Source of the DNA: Gluconacetobacter aggeris
GTDB taxonomy: Bacteria > Pseudomonadota > Alphaproteobacteria > Acetobacterales > Acetobacteraceae
Assembly: GCF_014174395.1 (NCBI RefSeq)
Contig: NZ_JABEQD010000010.1
Location: 1-64,000, forward strand
Length of the DNA stretch: 64,000 nucleotides
Reading direction: 5' to 3'
The number at the start of each line of letters is the position of its first letter. Position 1 is the stretch's first letter. The notes under the pieces were generated by a model. The model saw only the letters and a program-made list of their open reading frames with translations. It was not told the origin of the DNA and searched no databases. The translations under genes were made by a program, and so were the position numbers. Positions 1 through 9,502 of this stretch are shown one piece after another.

Positions 1-393
1 CATCCCGATCGGCCCCGCCACCACCGCAGGCGCCATCTCCACCAGCCAGAAGGCAATGCCGAACGCCAGCGGCACCGCGAACACCAGCGCCAGCAGCGTC
101 GTCGCCACCGAGCCGAACACCGGCGCCGCCGCCCCGAAATGCTGCGATACAGGATTCCACACCGTGCTCCACACAAAGCCCGGTCCGAACGCCGACCACG
201 CCGAAAGCCCGCCCCACGCCAGAACCGCGATCAACCCGCCCAGCAGGCCAAGCATCAGCCACCCGGACAGACGTACCAGCCCCGCAAACACAGGGTCCCC
301 CACCCCGCCGGTCGCGCGGGGCTGAACAGGAGAAGCCGCGGCAGACGACGCGGACGAAGACCCGGGCGAAGACGGGGACGATGTTTGATCCAT
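1..393 (-). CDS. pstC: Phosphate ABC transporter permease PstC (N-terminal part, gene runs off the window)
   Basis: The first 131 codons of a gene read leftward out of the window; the stop lies outside. After a Ser/Ala-rich, poorly conserved leader of about 35 residues come a first membrane segment (about 36-60) and the stretch WNPVSQHFGAA followed by a second hydrophobic helix. That arrangement is typical of PstC, the inner-membrane permease that forms the phosphate channel with PstA and PstB. The ATG at 391-393 is the only good start. It sits 132 bp downstream of the nucleoside hydrolase stop on the same strand. I saw no clear Pho box in that gap. The call is based on family pattern memory, and a related phosphonate or molybdate permease cannot be fully excluded. 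Confidence 0.75.
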   Translation of the reverse strand, partial: MDQTSSPSSPGSSSASSAAASPVQPRATGGVGDPVFAGLVRLSGWLMLGLLGGLIAVLAWGGLSAWSAFGPGFVWSTVWNPVSQHFGAAAPVFGSVATTLLALVFAVPLAFGIAFWLVEMAPAVVAGPIGM

Positions 394-444
394 GCGGACT
401 CCGGACAGCAGGACGCCCCACATGGAAGCGACGTCAGGATCGGC

Positions 445-461
445 CGCGCCGGACCGGCGCG
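445..461 (-). terminator. Short GC-rich palindrome after the nucleoside hydrolase gene
   Basis: Arms CGCGCCGG and CCGGCGCG flank a single A. It lies 65 bp past the stop of the nucleoside hydrolase and before pstC on the minus strand. No T-run follows, so a terminator role is only a guess. Confidence 0.25.
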
Positions 462-525
462 AACGCGCGACCATTACTGGAGCGCACCCCGATCCGGCAA
501 CCTTCCATCGCCCCGTCTCAGCGCT

Positions 526-1479
526 TTATGGCGATCCGATGCCAAAGCGCGACAGGCGCTCGATCACCAGATCGAAGTAACCCTCGGCATCCACCCTGTT
601 GAGAACAAGGGCGTTCGGATGCCCGCCGGTCACGCTCCACCAGTCGATCACCGTCATGCCCCGCGTCAGCGTTCCGTGGCATTCGACCGCGACATGCGCC
701 AGCCGGCCGCTGAACAGATCCGGGCGCAGCAGCGCCGCAATCACCGTCGGATCATGCAGCGGCCCGCCATCCGTGCCCCACTGGCGCGCATTGAAGCGCT
801 TGTTGAAGGTCAGCAGGTGATAGAACGCCTCGGCCAACGGCGTGCCGATCGCCCGCAGCCGTGCCATGCGCGCCGCCGTCGTCAGCGCCCGGTGCGTGCA
901 GTCCAGCGGGATCATCGTGATCGGAACGCCCGATTCGAAAATCCGCGCCGCGGCTTCCGGGTCGACATGGATATTATATTCCGCCGCCGGGGTGATGTTT
1001 CCCCCCTCGGTCCGCGCCCCGCCCATCAGCACGATTCCGTGCAGGTGTTCGGCCAGGCGCGGCTCGCGCGCCATTGCCAGCGCGATATTGGTCAGCGGCG
1101 CCAGGCAGCACAGCGTCACGCTGTCGCGCGGGCGGCTCATCACCAGTTCGACGATCCGATCAGGGGCGAAGCCCTCGGCCGCCTGCAGCGAAGGCGGCGG
1201 CAGGTCATAGCCATCGAATCCGGTGGTGCCATGCACATGCTCGGCGGTACGCAGCGCCCCCACCAGCGGCCCCGCCGCCCCGGCATAGACCGGCACATCC
1301 CCCCGTCCCGCCAGTTCCAGCGCCATCAGGGCGTTTCGCGTGGTCAACGCCAGCGGCACGTTGCCCCCCACCGTCGTCAGCGCCAGCACCTCCAGCTCGT
1401 CGGGCGACGCCAGCGCCATGAGGAAAGCGACCGCATCGTCCGGCGACGGGTCAGTGTCGATAATGATGGCGCGCGCCAC
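526..1479 (-). CDS. Inosine-uridine preferring nucleoside hydrolase family protein
   Basis: The 317-residue protein has the normal length for ribonucleoside hydrolases, which split the N-glycosidic bond of nucleosides to ribose and base. The N-terminal calcium/ribose loop reads DTDPSPDDA (residues 8-16; most relatives have Gly in place of the first Ser). TTVGGN follows at 35-40, then VLMGG near 150, AEYNIHVDPEAA near 165, and LHDP near 243, whose His-Asp pair is the usual catalytic/metal site. The start is GTG with a strong GGAGG seven bases upstream. It is the last gene of the ispH-to-hydrolase run, 12 bp after an ABC permease, which suggests the transporter brings in a nucleoside, nucleobase or pyrimidine precursor. 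Substrate preference cannot be read from sequence. Confidence 0.85.
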   Translation of the reverse strand: MARAIIIDTDPSPDDAVAFLMALASPDELEVLALTTVGGNVPLALTTRNALMALELAGRGDVPVYAGAAGPLVGALRTAEHVHGTTGFDGYDLPPPSLQAAEGFAPDRIVELVMSRPRDSVTLCCLAPLTNIALAMAREPRLAEHLHGIVLMGGARTEGGNITPAAEYNIHVDPEAAARIFESGVPITMIPLDCTHRALTTAARMARLRAIGTPLAEAFYHLLTFNKRFNARQWGTDGGPLHDPTVIAALLRPDLFSGRLAHVAVECHGTLTRGMTVIDWWSVTGGHPNALVLNRVDAEGYFDLVIERLSRFGIGSP

Positions 1480-1491
1480 AATATCCCTCCT

Positions 1492-2262
1492 TCAATCGGA
1501 CCGATCGTCCGGCACCCAGTACAGCATCCGCGCCAACGCCCGGTCCACCCCCCACCAGAGCAGCACCGTCATCGTCGCCAGTACCAGCAGCGCCGCGAAC
1601 ATCAGGTCGGTCTCGAAGCGTGTATTGGCCGTCTGCATCAAAAAGCCCAGCCCGGACGACGCCCCCACCCATTCCCCCACCACCGCGCCCAGCGGCGCGA
1701 TCGCGGCGGCCACCCGCAGGCCGGAGGCAAAGGCCGGCAGCGCCGCCGGCAGCCGCAGCCGCAGCAGCACCAGCCCAGGCCGCGCATCCATGCTCCGCGC
1801 CAGATCCAGCCAGCCCGGCGGCGTGCGGCGCAAGCCATCGAAGAAGGACGAGGTGATGGGAAAGAAGATCACCAGCACCGCCATCACCACCTTCGAGGCG
1901 ATGCCGAAGCCGAACCACAGCACCAGCAGCGGCGCCAGCGCAAAGACCGGCACCGCCTGACTGAGCAGCACCAGCGGCATCATCCAGCGCCGCACGGGGG
2001 CCGACGCCATCATCAGCAACGCCAGAACGCCACCGCCCAACGTGCCCAGCAGCAGCCCCGACACGGTTTCCAGCAGGGTCGTTCCCGCCGCGCCAGCCAG
2101 CAATCCACGCTGCGCCCACAGGGCCCGCCCCACCGCTCCCGGCGGCGGCAACAGATAGGGCGGCACCCCGCCCAGCCGGACGATCCCCCACCATAGCAGG
2201 CCCAGCCCGCACAACGTGCCCACCAGCCGGCCCAGCCGCCCCGCGATTCGCCGCATGCTCAT
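1492..2262 (-). CDS. ABC transporter permease, SsuC/TauC/ThiX type
   Basis: This 256-residue inner-membrane protein has about six hydrophobic segments. The motif QAVPVFALAPLLVLWFGFG (about 102-120) is typical of the sulfonate/taurine/hydroxymethylpyrimidine permease family. The cytoplasmic EAA-like loop that docks on the ATPase lies around 154-172. Its ATG overlaps the stop of the upstream ATPase gene by four bases (ATGA), so the two are translationally coupled. No periplasmic binding protein is encoded next to them. A nucleoside hydrolase follows, so transport of a pyrimidine such as the thiamine precursor HMP or a nucleobase is a reasonable inference, but sulfonate transport is possible too. 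Confidence 0.8.
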   Translation of the reverse strand: MSMRRIAGRLGRLVGTLCGLGLLWWGIVRLGGVPPYLLPPPGAVGRALWAQRGLLAGAAGTTLLETVSGLLLGTLGGGVLALLMMASAPVRRWMMPLVLLSQAVPVFALAPLLVLWFGFGIASKVVMAVLVIFFPITSSFFDGLRRTPPGWLDLARSMDARPGLVLLRLRLPAALPAFASGLRVAAAIAPLGAVVGEWVGASSGLGFLMQTANTRFETDLMFAALLVLATMTVLLWWGVDRALARMLYWVPDDRSD

Positions 2263-2996
2263 GGCCCCGCCGCATCCAGCATGCGGCGCAGCAGCACCCC
2301 CTGGGCATGCAGCACGGATTCCTCATCCGCCGGCCGGGGCACCGCGCCCTCCGGCACCGCAATGCCCGCCACACGCACCGGGTCCCCCGCCATCAGCAGG
2401 ATTTCCTGCCCCAGCCGGCAGGCCTCCAGCGGGTCATGGGTAATCAGCACCACCGTGCGCCCATGCAGCGTCTCGGCCGCCAGATCCTGCATCCGCGCCC
2501 GCGTCGCGCTGTCCAGCGCCGAAAAGGGCTCGTCCATCAGCACGACCGGACGATCCTCGTACAATGTCCGGGCCAGCGCCACACGCTGGCGCATCCCGCC
2601 CGACAGTTCGGCCGGCAGCGCCGCCAGCCGGTCGGCCAGCCCCATCCGCCGCAGCAACTCCGCCGCCCGGTCGCGATCGGGCCGCCGGCCGCGCAGCCGA
2701 TCGCCCAGCATCACATTGTCGATCACCCGCGCCCAGGGTTGCAGCAGGTCGCGCTGGCCCATCCAGGCCACCCGGCCCGCCAGCGGCGCGCCGTCATCGG
2801 CCGCGACCGTGCCCACCGCCGGGCGGTCCAGCCCCGCGATCACACGCAGCAGGCTGGTCTTGCCCACCCCGCTGGAACCCAGCAGCACGGAAAACACCCC
2901 GGCCGGCAGCGTCAGGTCCAGTCCGGTGAACAACACGCGCCCGCCATGCGCCACGGCCAGATCCCGCAGCCTCAGCGCAGGTGCCGGTGCCGTCAC
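2259..2996 (-). CDS. ABC transporter ATP-binding protein, SsuB/TauB/ThiZ type
   Basis: A 245-residue nucleotide-binding subunit with every expected motif: Walker [10 protein letters not shown] (40-48), Q-loop near residue 81, signature LSGGM (131-135), Walker B VVLMDEPF (151-158) and the switch His at 187 in LITHD. It powers the permease encoded immediately downstream. The start is GTG, overlapping the rnhA stop by four bases (GTGA), which ties this transporter into the ispH-thrB-rnhA transcription unit. This is an unusual place for it, because the first three genes form a conserved alphaproteobacterial block. No binding protein gene is nearby. Confidence 0.85.
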   Translation of the reverse strand: MTAPAPALRLRDLAVAHGGRVLFTGLDLTLPAGVFSVLLGSSGVGKTSLLRVIAGLDRPAVGTVAADDGAPLAGRVAWMGQRDLLQPWARVIDNVMLGDRLRGRRPDRDRAAELLRRMGLADRLAALPAELSGGMRQRVALARTLYEDRPVVLMDEPFSALDSATRARMQDLAAETLHGRTVVLITHDPLEACRLGQEILLMAGDPVRVAGIAVPEGAVPRPADEESVLHAQGVLLRRMLDAAGP

Positions 2997-3517
2997 CGGC
3001 GGCGAACGGGATAGGCCAGCCCCAGCGCGTCGCGTGCCGCCGTGGCCAGCCGGTCGACCCGCTCGTTATTCTCGTCGCCCGAATGGCCGCGCACCCAGCG
3101 CCACTCGACCTGGTGGCGCTTGCTGATCTCCAGCAGCCGCCGCCACAGATCCATGTTGGCGACAGGATCGCCCGAGGCATTGCGCCAGTTCCGACGCACC
3201 CAGCCGGTGTGCCAGCGGGTGATGCCGTTGCGCACATATTCGCTGTCGGTATGCAGTACCACGATGCAGGGGCGCTTCAGCGCCTCCAGCGCTTCGGCTG
3301 CCGCCGTCAGTTCCATGCGATTGTTGGTGGTCTCGGCCTCGCCACCCGAAATCTCGCGCTCGGTGCCACGGAATTTCAGCAGCGCCGCCCAGCCGCCCGG
3401 GCCGGGATTGGGCTTGCAGCCGCCATCGGTCCAGATCTCGACCGGCGCGGACGCGTTCGGCACGTCAAGCTCGAATGCGGCATCGGCCTCGATCGGCCGG
3501 TCGGTATCAGACGCCAT
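2993..3517 (-). CDS. rnhA: Ribonuclease HI
   Basis: The 174-residue enzyme cuts the RNA strand of RNA-DNA hybrids. The four acidic catalytic residues are present: D31 in [13 protein letters not shown]69 in NNRMEL, D91 in LHTDSEYV and D155 in NNERVDRLA, plus the flexible-loop histidine H145 in RGHSGD. I chose the ATG at 3517 because a GGAGG lies 12 bases upstream; an in-frame GTG at 3541 would add eight residues. The gene overlaps the end of thrB by 11 bases and the start of the ABC ATPase gene by four, so it is translated as part of the operon. A 20-residue extension before the RNase H fold is ordinary for this group. Confidence 0.95.
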   Translation of the reverse strand: MASDTDRPIEADAAFELDVPNASAPVEIWTDGGCKPNPGPGGWAALLKFRGTEREISGGEAETTNNRMELTAAAEALEALKRPCIVVLHTDSEYVRNGITRWHTGWVRRNWRNASGDPVANMDLWRRLLEISKRHQVEWRWVRGHSGDENNERVDRLATAARDALGLAYPVRRR

Positions 3518-4472
3518 AGACCGACGCATCCTCCGCCGCACGATGAAAGCGCAGGCGGCGCAGGTAATCGAGCGGGTCCTTGCGCGTCACCATCGCGCCG
3601 GGTGGCGTGTTCAGCCAGTCATACAGCCGGGTCAGCAGAAACCGCATCGCGGCCCCCGCGGCCAGCACCTTCATCGCCCGCCGCTCGGCCGGACTGAGAG
3701 GCCGCACCGTTTCATACCCCGCGATCAGCGCCCGCGCCCGCTCGGGCACGAACGCGCCATCTTCCTCGAAACACCAGGCATTCAGGCAGATCGCAATGTC
3801 ATAGGCCAGGAAATCGGTGCAGGCGAAATAGAAATCGATCAGCCCCGACACCCTGCCCTCCAGAAAGAAGACATTGTCAGGGAACAGATCCGCATGGATC
3901 TGCCCACGCGGCAACGCGTCGGCTCCCGGCCAGGCCGGCAGGATCGCGGCCAGCGCGGCATCCAGTTCGGCCCCAAGGCCCGGCGACACCGAATCCGCGT
4001 CCGCCCGGCAGGAGTCCAGCAGGGGCGCCCAGGCGGCCGGCCCCAGCCCGTTCGCACGTTCGGCCGTATAATCCCGCCCCGCGACATGCAGCGCCGCCAG
4101 CGCGGCCCCCACCGGCGCACAATGCTCCACCCGCACGTCGCGCGGCCACACACCGGGCAGAAAGGTCGTGATCGCCGCCGGCCGTCCGGCCAGGCTGCGC
4201 AGGGCATCGCCGTCGCGCCCCGCCACCGGGCGCGGGCAGGACAGGCCGTGATCGGCCAGAGCCCCCATCAGCCCCAGGAACCAGGGCAGATCGGCGGGAT
4301 TCACCCGCCGCTCATACAATGTCAGGATAAAATCGCCGTCCGTGGTCCGCAGGACGAAATTGCTGTTCTCGACCCCTTCGGCAATGCCCCGATAAGCCGT
4401 GAGTTCACCGATATCGTAGAGGGACAGGAACGCCCGCAGCGCCCCATCCGACACATCCGTATAGACAGCCAT
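3507..4472 (-). CDS. thrB: Homoserine kinase (aminoglycoside-phosphotransferase-fold type)
   Basis: At 321 residues it matches the alphaproteobacterial ThrB that phosphorylates homoserine on the way to threonine. It belongs to the choline-kinase/APH fold, not the GHMP kinases of enterobacteria. The catalytic segment [11 protein letters not shown] (191-201) carries the catalytic Asp and magnesium-binding Asn, and the DFG-like Asp is in [10 protein letters not shown] (211-220). The N-terminal GVENSNFVL (33-41) forms the nucleotide loop. It begins 15 bp after ispH and overlaps rnhA, the standard ispH-thrB-rnhA order in this class. Confidence 0.95.
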   Translation of the reverse strand: MAVYTDVSDGALRAFLSLYDIGELTAYRGIAEGVENSNFVLRTTDGDFILTLYERRVNPADLPWFLGLMGALADHGLSCPRPVAGRDGDALRSLAGRPAAITTFLPGVWPRDVRVEHCAPVGAALAALHVAGRDYTAERANGLGPAAWAPLLDSCRADADSVSPGLGAELDAALAAILPAWPGADALPRGQIHADLFPDNVFFLEGRVSGLIDFYFACTDFLAYDIAICLNAWCFEEDGAFVPERARALIAGYETVRPLSPAERRAMKVLAAGAAMRFLLTRLYDWLNTPPGAMVTRKDPLDYLRRLRFHRAAEDASVYGV

Positions 4473-4487
4473 GCGAACCGGGCCTGA

Positions 4488-5486
4488 TCAGCCCAGCGGC
4501 GCCGGCAGGCGGAAGGTCACATTCTCTTCCTTGACCGTCCGTTCCTCGATTTCCAGCGTGAAATGCTTGGCCAGCGCCGTCACCATTTCCTGCACCAGCG
4601 CCTCGGGGGCCGAGGCCCCGGCGGTGATGCCCAGCGTGTTCACCCCGTCCAGCACCGACCAGTCCAGGTTGCTCAGGCGCGGCACCAGCAGGGCGCGCGG
4701 CGCGCCGGAGCGTTCCGCCACCTCGCGCAGGCGCTGGGAGTTGGAGGAATTCGGCGAGCCGATCACGATCACGAGGTCGCAACCCGGCGCAATGGCCTTG
4801 ACCGCTTCCTGGCGGTTGGTGGTGGCGTAGCAGATATCCTCGCGCTTCGGCCCTTCGATCAGCGGGAAGCGGCGGCGCAGGATCTCGACGATCTCGGCAG
4901 TGTCATCGACCGACAGCGTGGTCTGGGTGATGAAGGCCAGGCGCGCGGGGTCGGCCGGCTGCACGGTCCGGGCCTCTTCCGCGTCGTTGATCAGGGTCAC
5001 CGCGCCGGCCGGCAGCTGGCCCATCGTGCCCACCACTTCCGGGTGTCCGGCATGGCCGATCATCAGGATGTGGCGGCTCTCCGGGCCACCATCGGCGAAA
5101 TGACGCTCGGCCTCGCGATGCACCTTGGAGACCAGCGGGCAGGTCGCATCCAGATACAGCAGGTTGCGCCGCTCGGCCTCGGCCGGCACCGTCTTGGGCA
5201 CGCCATGGGCCGAGAACACCACATGCGCGTCGGCCGGCACCTCGTCCAGTTCCTCGACGAAGATGGCACCCTGCGCTTCCAGCTCCTCGACCACGGTCCG
5301 GTTATGCACGATCTCGTGCCGCACATAGACCGGCGCGCCATAGCGGCGGATCGCTTCCTCGACCACCCGGATCGCGCGATCCACCCCGGCGCAGAAGCCG
5401 CGCGGCCCGGCCAGAAGAACCTTCAGCGACCGCATGGGCGCCTCGACGGAAGCGGAATCGGAGGTCTGAATCATCTGGTCGGGCAT
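4488..5486 (-). CDS. ispH: 4-hydroxy-3-methylbut-2-enyl diphosphate reductase
   Basis: This 332-residue iron-sulfur enzyme performs the last step of the MEP pathway, giving IPP and DMAPP. The three cysteines that hold the cluster are visible: C32 in [13 protein letters not shown]116 in DATCPLV and C219 in [10 protein letters not shown]. Substrate-binding histidines sit in EIVHN (61) and SAHGVP (94), and the GSPNSSNS loop is at 243-250. The frame is open further upstream to 5555, but the ATG at 5486 gives the usual short leader; a later ATG at residue 18 is also possible. It is the first gene of the minus-strand operon, and the 230 bp before it should hold its promoter. Confidence 0.95.
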   Translation of the reverse strand: MPDQMIQTSDSASVEAPMRSLKVLLAGPRGFCAGVDRAIRVVEEAIRRYGAPVYVRHEIVHNRTVVEELEAQGAIFVEELDEVPADAHVVFSAHGVPKTVPAEAERRNLLYLDATCPLVSKVHREAERHFADGGPESRHILMIGHAGHPEVVGTMGQLPAGAVTLINDAEEARTVQPADPARLAFITQTTLSVDDTAEIVEILRRRFPLIEGPKREDICYATTNRQEAVKAIAPGCDLVIVIGSPNSSNSQRLREVAERSGAPRALLVPRLSNLDWSVLDGVNTLGITAGASAPEALVQEMVTALAKHFTLEIEERTVKEENVTFRLPAPLG

Positions 5487-5717
5487 GGTGTTCCCCAAAC
5501 GGCCGGCGAGCGGTATAGGATACGGGCCGGGGGCTGCGACCGGCCGGCCGCGCATCCCGGTGCTGGTCCGGCCCTACGCAAACCGGGGCCATGGCGCAAG
5601 CCATTTTCCTGTAACCCCGGTGCATTTGGACATACAAGTCCAGCCGGCGCCACACAAGCAGCCCGTCCACATGGCGGTCCCCGCAACCATGACCAAGCAC
5701 GAGACCCCGGAACCCGC

Positions 5718-6317
5718 ATGACCTCCCGCATGACCATCGTCAGCCCGAGCGGCCTTCGCCGCTTTCGCCCCGCCCATCTCAGCGGCCTGGCGATCCTGCC
5801 GCTCGCCATGTCGCTGGCGGCATGCAGCCTGGACAATCCGGATGCCTTCGCACCGTCCTGCCCGATCGTCGAGGTCCCCGGCGCGGCGGCCGACCTCGTC
5901 GCCTTCACCGGCCCGTCGCACGATATCGGCCATCTTGCCTCCCGTGCCAGCGTGACGCGCGTCACCGGCCAGTGCCATAAAGGCGAGGGAAAATCGGCCT
6001 CGGTCGTCGCCGATATCAGCCTGGGCCTGAACGTCACGCGCGGCCCCGGCGCCGGGCGCACGCTCGAAATCCCGTATTTCGTCGCCGTGGTCTATGGCGA
6101 CGAGATCAAGAACAAGAAGCAGTTCACCGAGACGGTGCAGTTCCCGGCCAACGTCACCCAGATGCTGACCCACACCCGCATCGTGCCGATCACGCTGCCC
6201 GTATCCAAGCATGTCACGATCGACGGCTACCGGCTGGAAGTCGGCCTCCAGTTGACGAAGGAGCAACTGGATTACAACCAGACCCACCTGATCGCGCCGA
6301 CCTTCCATCACATGTGA
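5718..6317 (+). CDS. Conserved lipoprotein of unknown function
   Basis: The 199-residue protein has a basic N-terminus, a hydrophobic segment and the lipobox LAAC with Cys at 36, so it should be lipid-anchored in the envelope. After the signal I see a beta-rich body with no catalytic motif; the fragments VEVPGAAADLVAFTG and QCHKGEGK are its most distinctive parts. It is followed by an OPT transporter 100 bp downstream and is divergent from ispH. I do not recognise a family with known function. Confidence 0.75.
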   Translation: MTSRMTIVSPSGLRRFRPAHLSGLAILPLAMSLAACSLDNPDAFAPSCPIVEVPGAAADLVAFTGPSHDIGHLASRASVTRVTGQCHKGEGKSASVVADISLGLNVTRGPGAGRTLEIPYFVAVVYGDEIKNKKQFTETVQFPANVTQMLTHTRIVPITLPVSKHVTIDGYRLEVGLQLTKEQLDYNQTHLIAPTFHHM

Positions 6318-6417
6318 CCAGCAAGCGGCCGCAGGCGCGCAACCATGCCGGCGGCGGCCGGCGCCCGCCCGCGGCCTTCACCGACAGACCAAGCGATATC
6401 AGCGACATGAAGACAGC

Positions 6418-8370
6418 ATGACGGACACCGCCCTTTCCCAGACCGCGCCCGCCCTCAGCCAGCGGGAAATGACCGTGCGCGGTTTTATCCTCGGTGCCCT
6501 GATCACCATCGTCTTCACCGCCTCCAACATCTATCTGGGGCTCAAGATCGGCCTGACCGTCGCGTCGTCGATTCCGGCGGCCGTGATCTCCATGTCCGTA
6601 CTGCGGGCGATGGGCGGCTCCACGATCCTCGAGAACAACATGGTCCAGACGCAGGCCTCGGCGGCCGGCACGCTGTCCTGCGTGTTCGTCTCGCTGCCCT
6701 GCATGATCATGATCGGCTACTGGCAGCATTTTCCCTATCTGGAGACGACGCTGATCACACTGGCCGGCGGCATGACCGGCGTGCTGTTCACCGTTCCGCT
6801 GCGCCGGGCCATGGTGACCAACAGCGACCTGCCCTACCCCGAAGGCGTCGCGGCGGCCGAGATCCTGAAGGCTGGGTCCGAAAGCGGCAGCCCCGAGAGC
6901 CTGCGCGCCCTGCTGACCGGCGGCATCCTGTCGGCCCTGGTCACGTTCGCCACCGGCGGGCTGCGCCTGCTGGCCGACGGCGCGGCACTGACCGCGACCT
7001 GGGGCGGCGCCGTCTTCCGCGCCTCGACCGGCTTCTCGCTGGCCCTGCTGGGCGCGGGCTACCTGGTCGGAATCGCCGGCGGCCTCGCCATGCTGATCGG
7101 CACCCTCATCGCGTGGGACGTCGCGGTCCCGATCCTCAGCGTCCGGCTGCCCAATCCCGGCCACCTCGCCGCCGGCGATTTCGCAACCCAGCTCTGGACG
7201 CACAAGGTGCGGTTCCTGGGCGCCGGCACCATCGCCATCTCCGCCATCTGGACACTGGCCCTGCTGGCGCGCCCGGTCGCGGCCGGCATCCGCGACATGA
7301 TGCACGCCCATGGTTCGGACGGCGAGGACGGGCGCATGCGCGACCTTACGCCGCGCACGCTCCTGCTGCTGACCGGCCTGTGCCTGGCCATCCTGTTCGT
7401 CCTGTTCGTCGCCTTCCAGTATCCCTTCGCCCATGGCGGTGCCATCGTCACGGCGGCGCTGGCGGCGGTGGCGTTCTGCGCCCTGTTCGGCTTCCTGGTC
7501 GCCGCCGCATGCGGCTACATGGCCGGCATCGTGGGGTCCTCCTCCTCGCCCCTCTCAGGCATCGCGATCATCGCCATCGTCCTGGTCGCATCCTTCATGC
7601 TGGTGCTGGAACCGCTGGGCGTCCTGCCCACCGCGATGTCCGCCAACGGCCGGCACCTGGCCGTGGCCTTCGCGCTCTATATCCTCTCGGCCATCGTCGC
7701 CTCCTCGGCCATTTCCAACGACAACCTCCAGGACCTCAAGACCGGTCAATTGGTCGGGGCCTCGCCCTGGCGGCAGCAGGTGGCGCTGCTGGTGGGCTGC
7801 GTCAGCGGCGCCATCGTCATTCCGCCGGTGCTGGAACTGCTGTACCAGGCCTATGGCTTCGTCGGCGCCATGCCCCATGCGGGCATGAACCCCGACCATG
7901 CCCTGCCCGCACCGCAACCCGCCCTCCTGACCACCATCGCCATCGGCATCTTCCAGCACCAGCTCGACTGGACGATGATCCTGATCGGCATCGCGCTGGG
8001 CGTCGTACTCATCGTCGCCGATCTGGGCCTGCGCCGCATCGGCGGGGCCCTGCCGCCGCTGGCGGTCGGCATCGGGCTGTATCTTCCCCCGGCGGTCAGC
8101 GTCACGCTGGCCATCGGCGCCATCATCGGCTGGGCCTGCGCGCGCGGTGCCCGTCAGGCCGAAGGCGGCGTTGCCACCATGCTGGCCTCGGGCTTCATCG
8201 TAGGCGAAAGCCTGACGGGCGTGCTGCTGGCCGGCGTCGCCGGCGCCACCGGCCGCGACGACACGCTGGCCATCCTCTCACCCGACACGACCACGCTGCC
8301 GTCGGTACTGGGATTCCTGGTCTTTGCCGCCATATGTGCATGGTTCGGCCACCGCATCCGCCGCGCCTGA
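6418..8370 (+). CDS. Oligopeptide transporter (OPT) family protein
   Basis: A 650-residue integral membrane protein with about 14-16 hydrophobic segments. The N-terminal NIYLGLKIGLTVASSIPAAV (about 39-58), then GGSTILENNMVQTQASAAG, are characteristic of bacterial OPT proteins, which carry peptides or metal-chelate compounds in symport with protons. The carried substrate is unknown. The C-terminus ends exactly in the left arm of a long inverted repeat (8365-8417), so the stop codon is part of that hairpin. A flavin oxidoreductase gene follows on the same strand. Confidence 0.9.
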   Translation: MTDTALSQTAPALSQREMTVRGFILGALITIVFTASNIYLGLKIGLTVASSIPAAVISMSVLRAMGGSTILENNMVQTQASAAGTLSCVFVSLPCMIMIGYWQHFPYLETTLITLAGGMTGVLFTVPLRRAMVTNSDLPYPEGVAAAEILKAGSESGSPESLRALLTGGILSALVTFATGGLRLLADGAALTATWGGAVFRASTGFSLALLGAGYLVGIAGGLAMLIGTLIAWDVAVPILSVRLPNPGHLAAGDFATQLWTHKVRFLGAGTIAISAIWTLALLARPVAAGIRDMMHAHGSDGEDGRMRDLTPRTLLLLTGLCLAILFVLFVAFQYPFAHGGAIVTAALAAVAFCALFGFLVAAACGYMAGIVGSSSSPLSGIAIIAIVLVASFMLVLEPLGVLPTAMSANGRHLAVAFALYILSAIVASSAISNDNLQDLKTGQLVGASPWRQQVALLVGCVSGAIVIPPVLELLYQAYGFVGAMPHAGMNPDHALPAPQPALLTTIAIGIFQHQLDWTMILIGIALGVVLIVADLGLRRIGGALPPLAVGIGLYLPPAVSVTLAIGAIIGWACARGARQAEGGVATMLASGFIVGESLTGVLLAGVAGATGRDDTLAILSPDTTTLPSVLGFLVFAAICAWFGHRIRRA

Positions 8371-8417
8371 TGGGACATGCGCGCTGGCGGCGATCCAGCC
8401 CACATGTCCCATCAGGC
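8365..8417 (+). repeat. Inverted-repeat element, copy A (overlaps the OPT stop codon)
   Basis: Two perfect 15-base arms, GCCTGATGGGACATG (8365-8379) and its complement (8403-8417), enclose the shared core GCGCTGGCGGCGATCCAGC (8381-8399), which itself can form a five-pair inner stem, GCTGG with CCAGC. The TGA stop of the transporter gene lies inside the left arm. Related elements occur at 15881 and 42794, with different arms but the same core. It may end transcription, but no T-run follows. Confidence 0.7.
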
Positions 8418-8458
8418 CCTGAGAGCGTCGACACGAACGGCAAAAGGAGTTTCGGACG

Positions 8459-9454
8459 TTGATCCCCTTCTCGGTCCTCGACCTGTCCCTGATCGTTCGC
8501 GGCAGTGACGCCGCCACAGCTTTTCGCAACAGCCTCGACCTCGCGCGCCATGCCGAGGCGCTGGGCTTTCACCGCTACTGGGTGGCCGAACATCATGCCA
8601 TGCCGGCCATCGCGTCGGCGGCGACCGCCATCCTGATCGGCCATCTAGCGGCGGGCACGCAGCATATCCGCGTCGGCGCCGGAGGCATCATGCTGCCCAA
8701 CCACGCCCCCTTGATGGTGGCCGAACAGTTCGGCACGCTGGAAAGCCTGTTCCCCGGCCGGATCGACCTCGGGCTGGGCCGCGCCCCCGGCTCGGACCAG
8801 GAAACGATGCGCGCCCTGCGCCGCGACCCCACCAGCGCCGATCGCTTCCCGCAGGACGTCGCCGAGCTGCTGCATTATTTCGCCCCGCCCCAGCCCGGCC
8901 AGCGCGTGCAGGCCGTGCCCGGCGCGGGCATGGATATCCCGGTCTGGCTGCTGGGATCGTCGCTGTTCTCGGCCCATCTGGCAGCCCATCTGGGCCTGCC
9001 CTTCGCCTTTGCCTCGCATTTCGCACCGGACATGATGGAAGAGGCCGTCACGCTCTACCGCCAGCATTTCACCCCATCCGCCCGGCTGGCGCAGCCCTAC
9101 GTCATGCTGGGGCTGAACGTGGTGGCCGCCGACACCGACGCGCAGGCCCGGTTCCTGTTCACCTCGCACCAGCAGCAATTCGTCGCCCTGCGCCGGGGCC
9201 GGCCCGGCCAGTTTCCGCCCCCAGTTGCCGAAACGGAAGGACTATGGACCCCGGCCGAACAGGCCGGAATCGACCGGGCGCTGGCCTGCGCCGTCGTGGG
9301 CGGCCCTGACACCGTGCGCACCGGCCTGGCCCGCTTCATCGCACGCCACCAGCCCGACGAGCTGATGATCGTCGGCGCGATCCACGACCACGCCGCCCGC
9401 CTGCATTCCTTCGCCCTCGCGGCGGCGGCGCGGCACGCGCTGGCCGGGGCTTGA
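8459..9454 (+). CDS. LLM-class flavin-dependent oxidoreductase (luciferase-like, group 1)
   Basis: The 331-residue protein belongs to the bacterial-luciferase-like monooxygenases. The N-terminus IPFSVLDLS and the segments [10 protein letters not shown] (about 40-49), [15 protein letters not shown] and [15 protein letters not shown] (about 97-111) are those of the group often named MsnO8-like. Enzymes of this type use reduced FMN (or F420) and oxygen, but the substrate of this group is generally unknown. The start is TTG, supported by AAGGAG about ten bases upstream. It lies between the OPT transporter and an M3 peptidase with no evident functional link. Confidence 0.85.
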   Translation: MIPFSVLDLSLIVRGSDAATAFRNSLDLARHAEALGFHRYWVAEHHAMPAIASAATAILIGHLAAGTQHIRVGAGGIMLPNHAPLMVAEQFGTLESLFPGRIDLGLGRAPGSDQETMRALRRDPTSADRFPQDVAELLHYFAPPQPGQRVQAVPGAGMDIPVWLLGSSLFSAHLAAHLGLPFAFASHFAPDMMEEAVTLYRQHFTPSARLAQPYVMLGLNVVAADTDAQARFLFTSHQQQFVALRRGRPGQFPPPVAETEGLWTPAEQAGIDRALACAVVGGPDTVRTGLARFIARHQPDELMIVGAIHDHAARLHSFALAAAARHALAGA

Positions 9455-9502
9455 CCGCACAGGACCGTGGACGGGCCGTATCGCGAATGCGATGATGCAG
9501 CC

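Noticed and set aside
394-525. Pho box before pstC
   Set aside because: No convincing pair of CTGTCAT-like repeats could be found in the 132-bp gap.
139-2196. Long Arg/Pro/Gln-rich open frame on the plus strand opposite real genes, and similar ones at 9242-10837, 18099-19487, 43227-44891 and 61441-63102
   Set aside because: GC-rich antisense frames without domain patterns, exactly opposite well-recognised genes; composition is that of a shadow frame.
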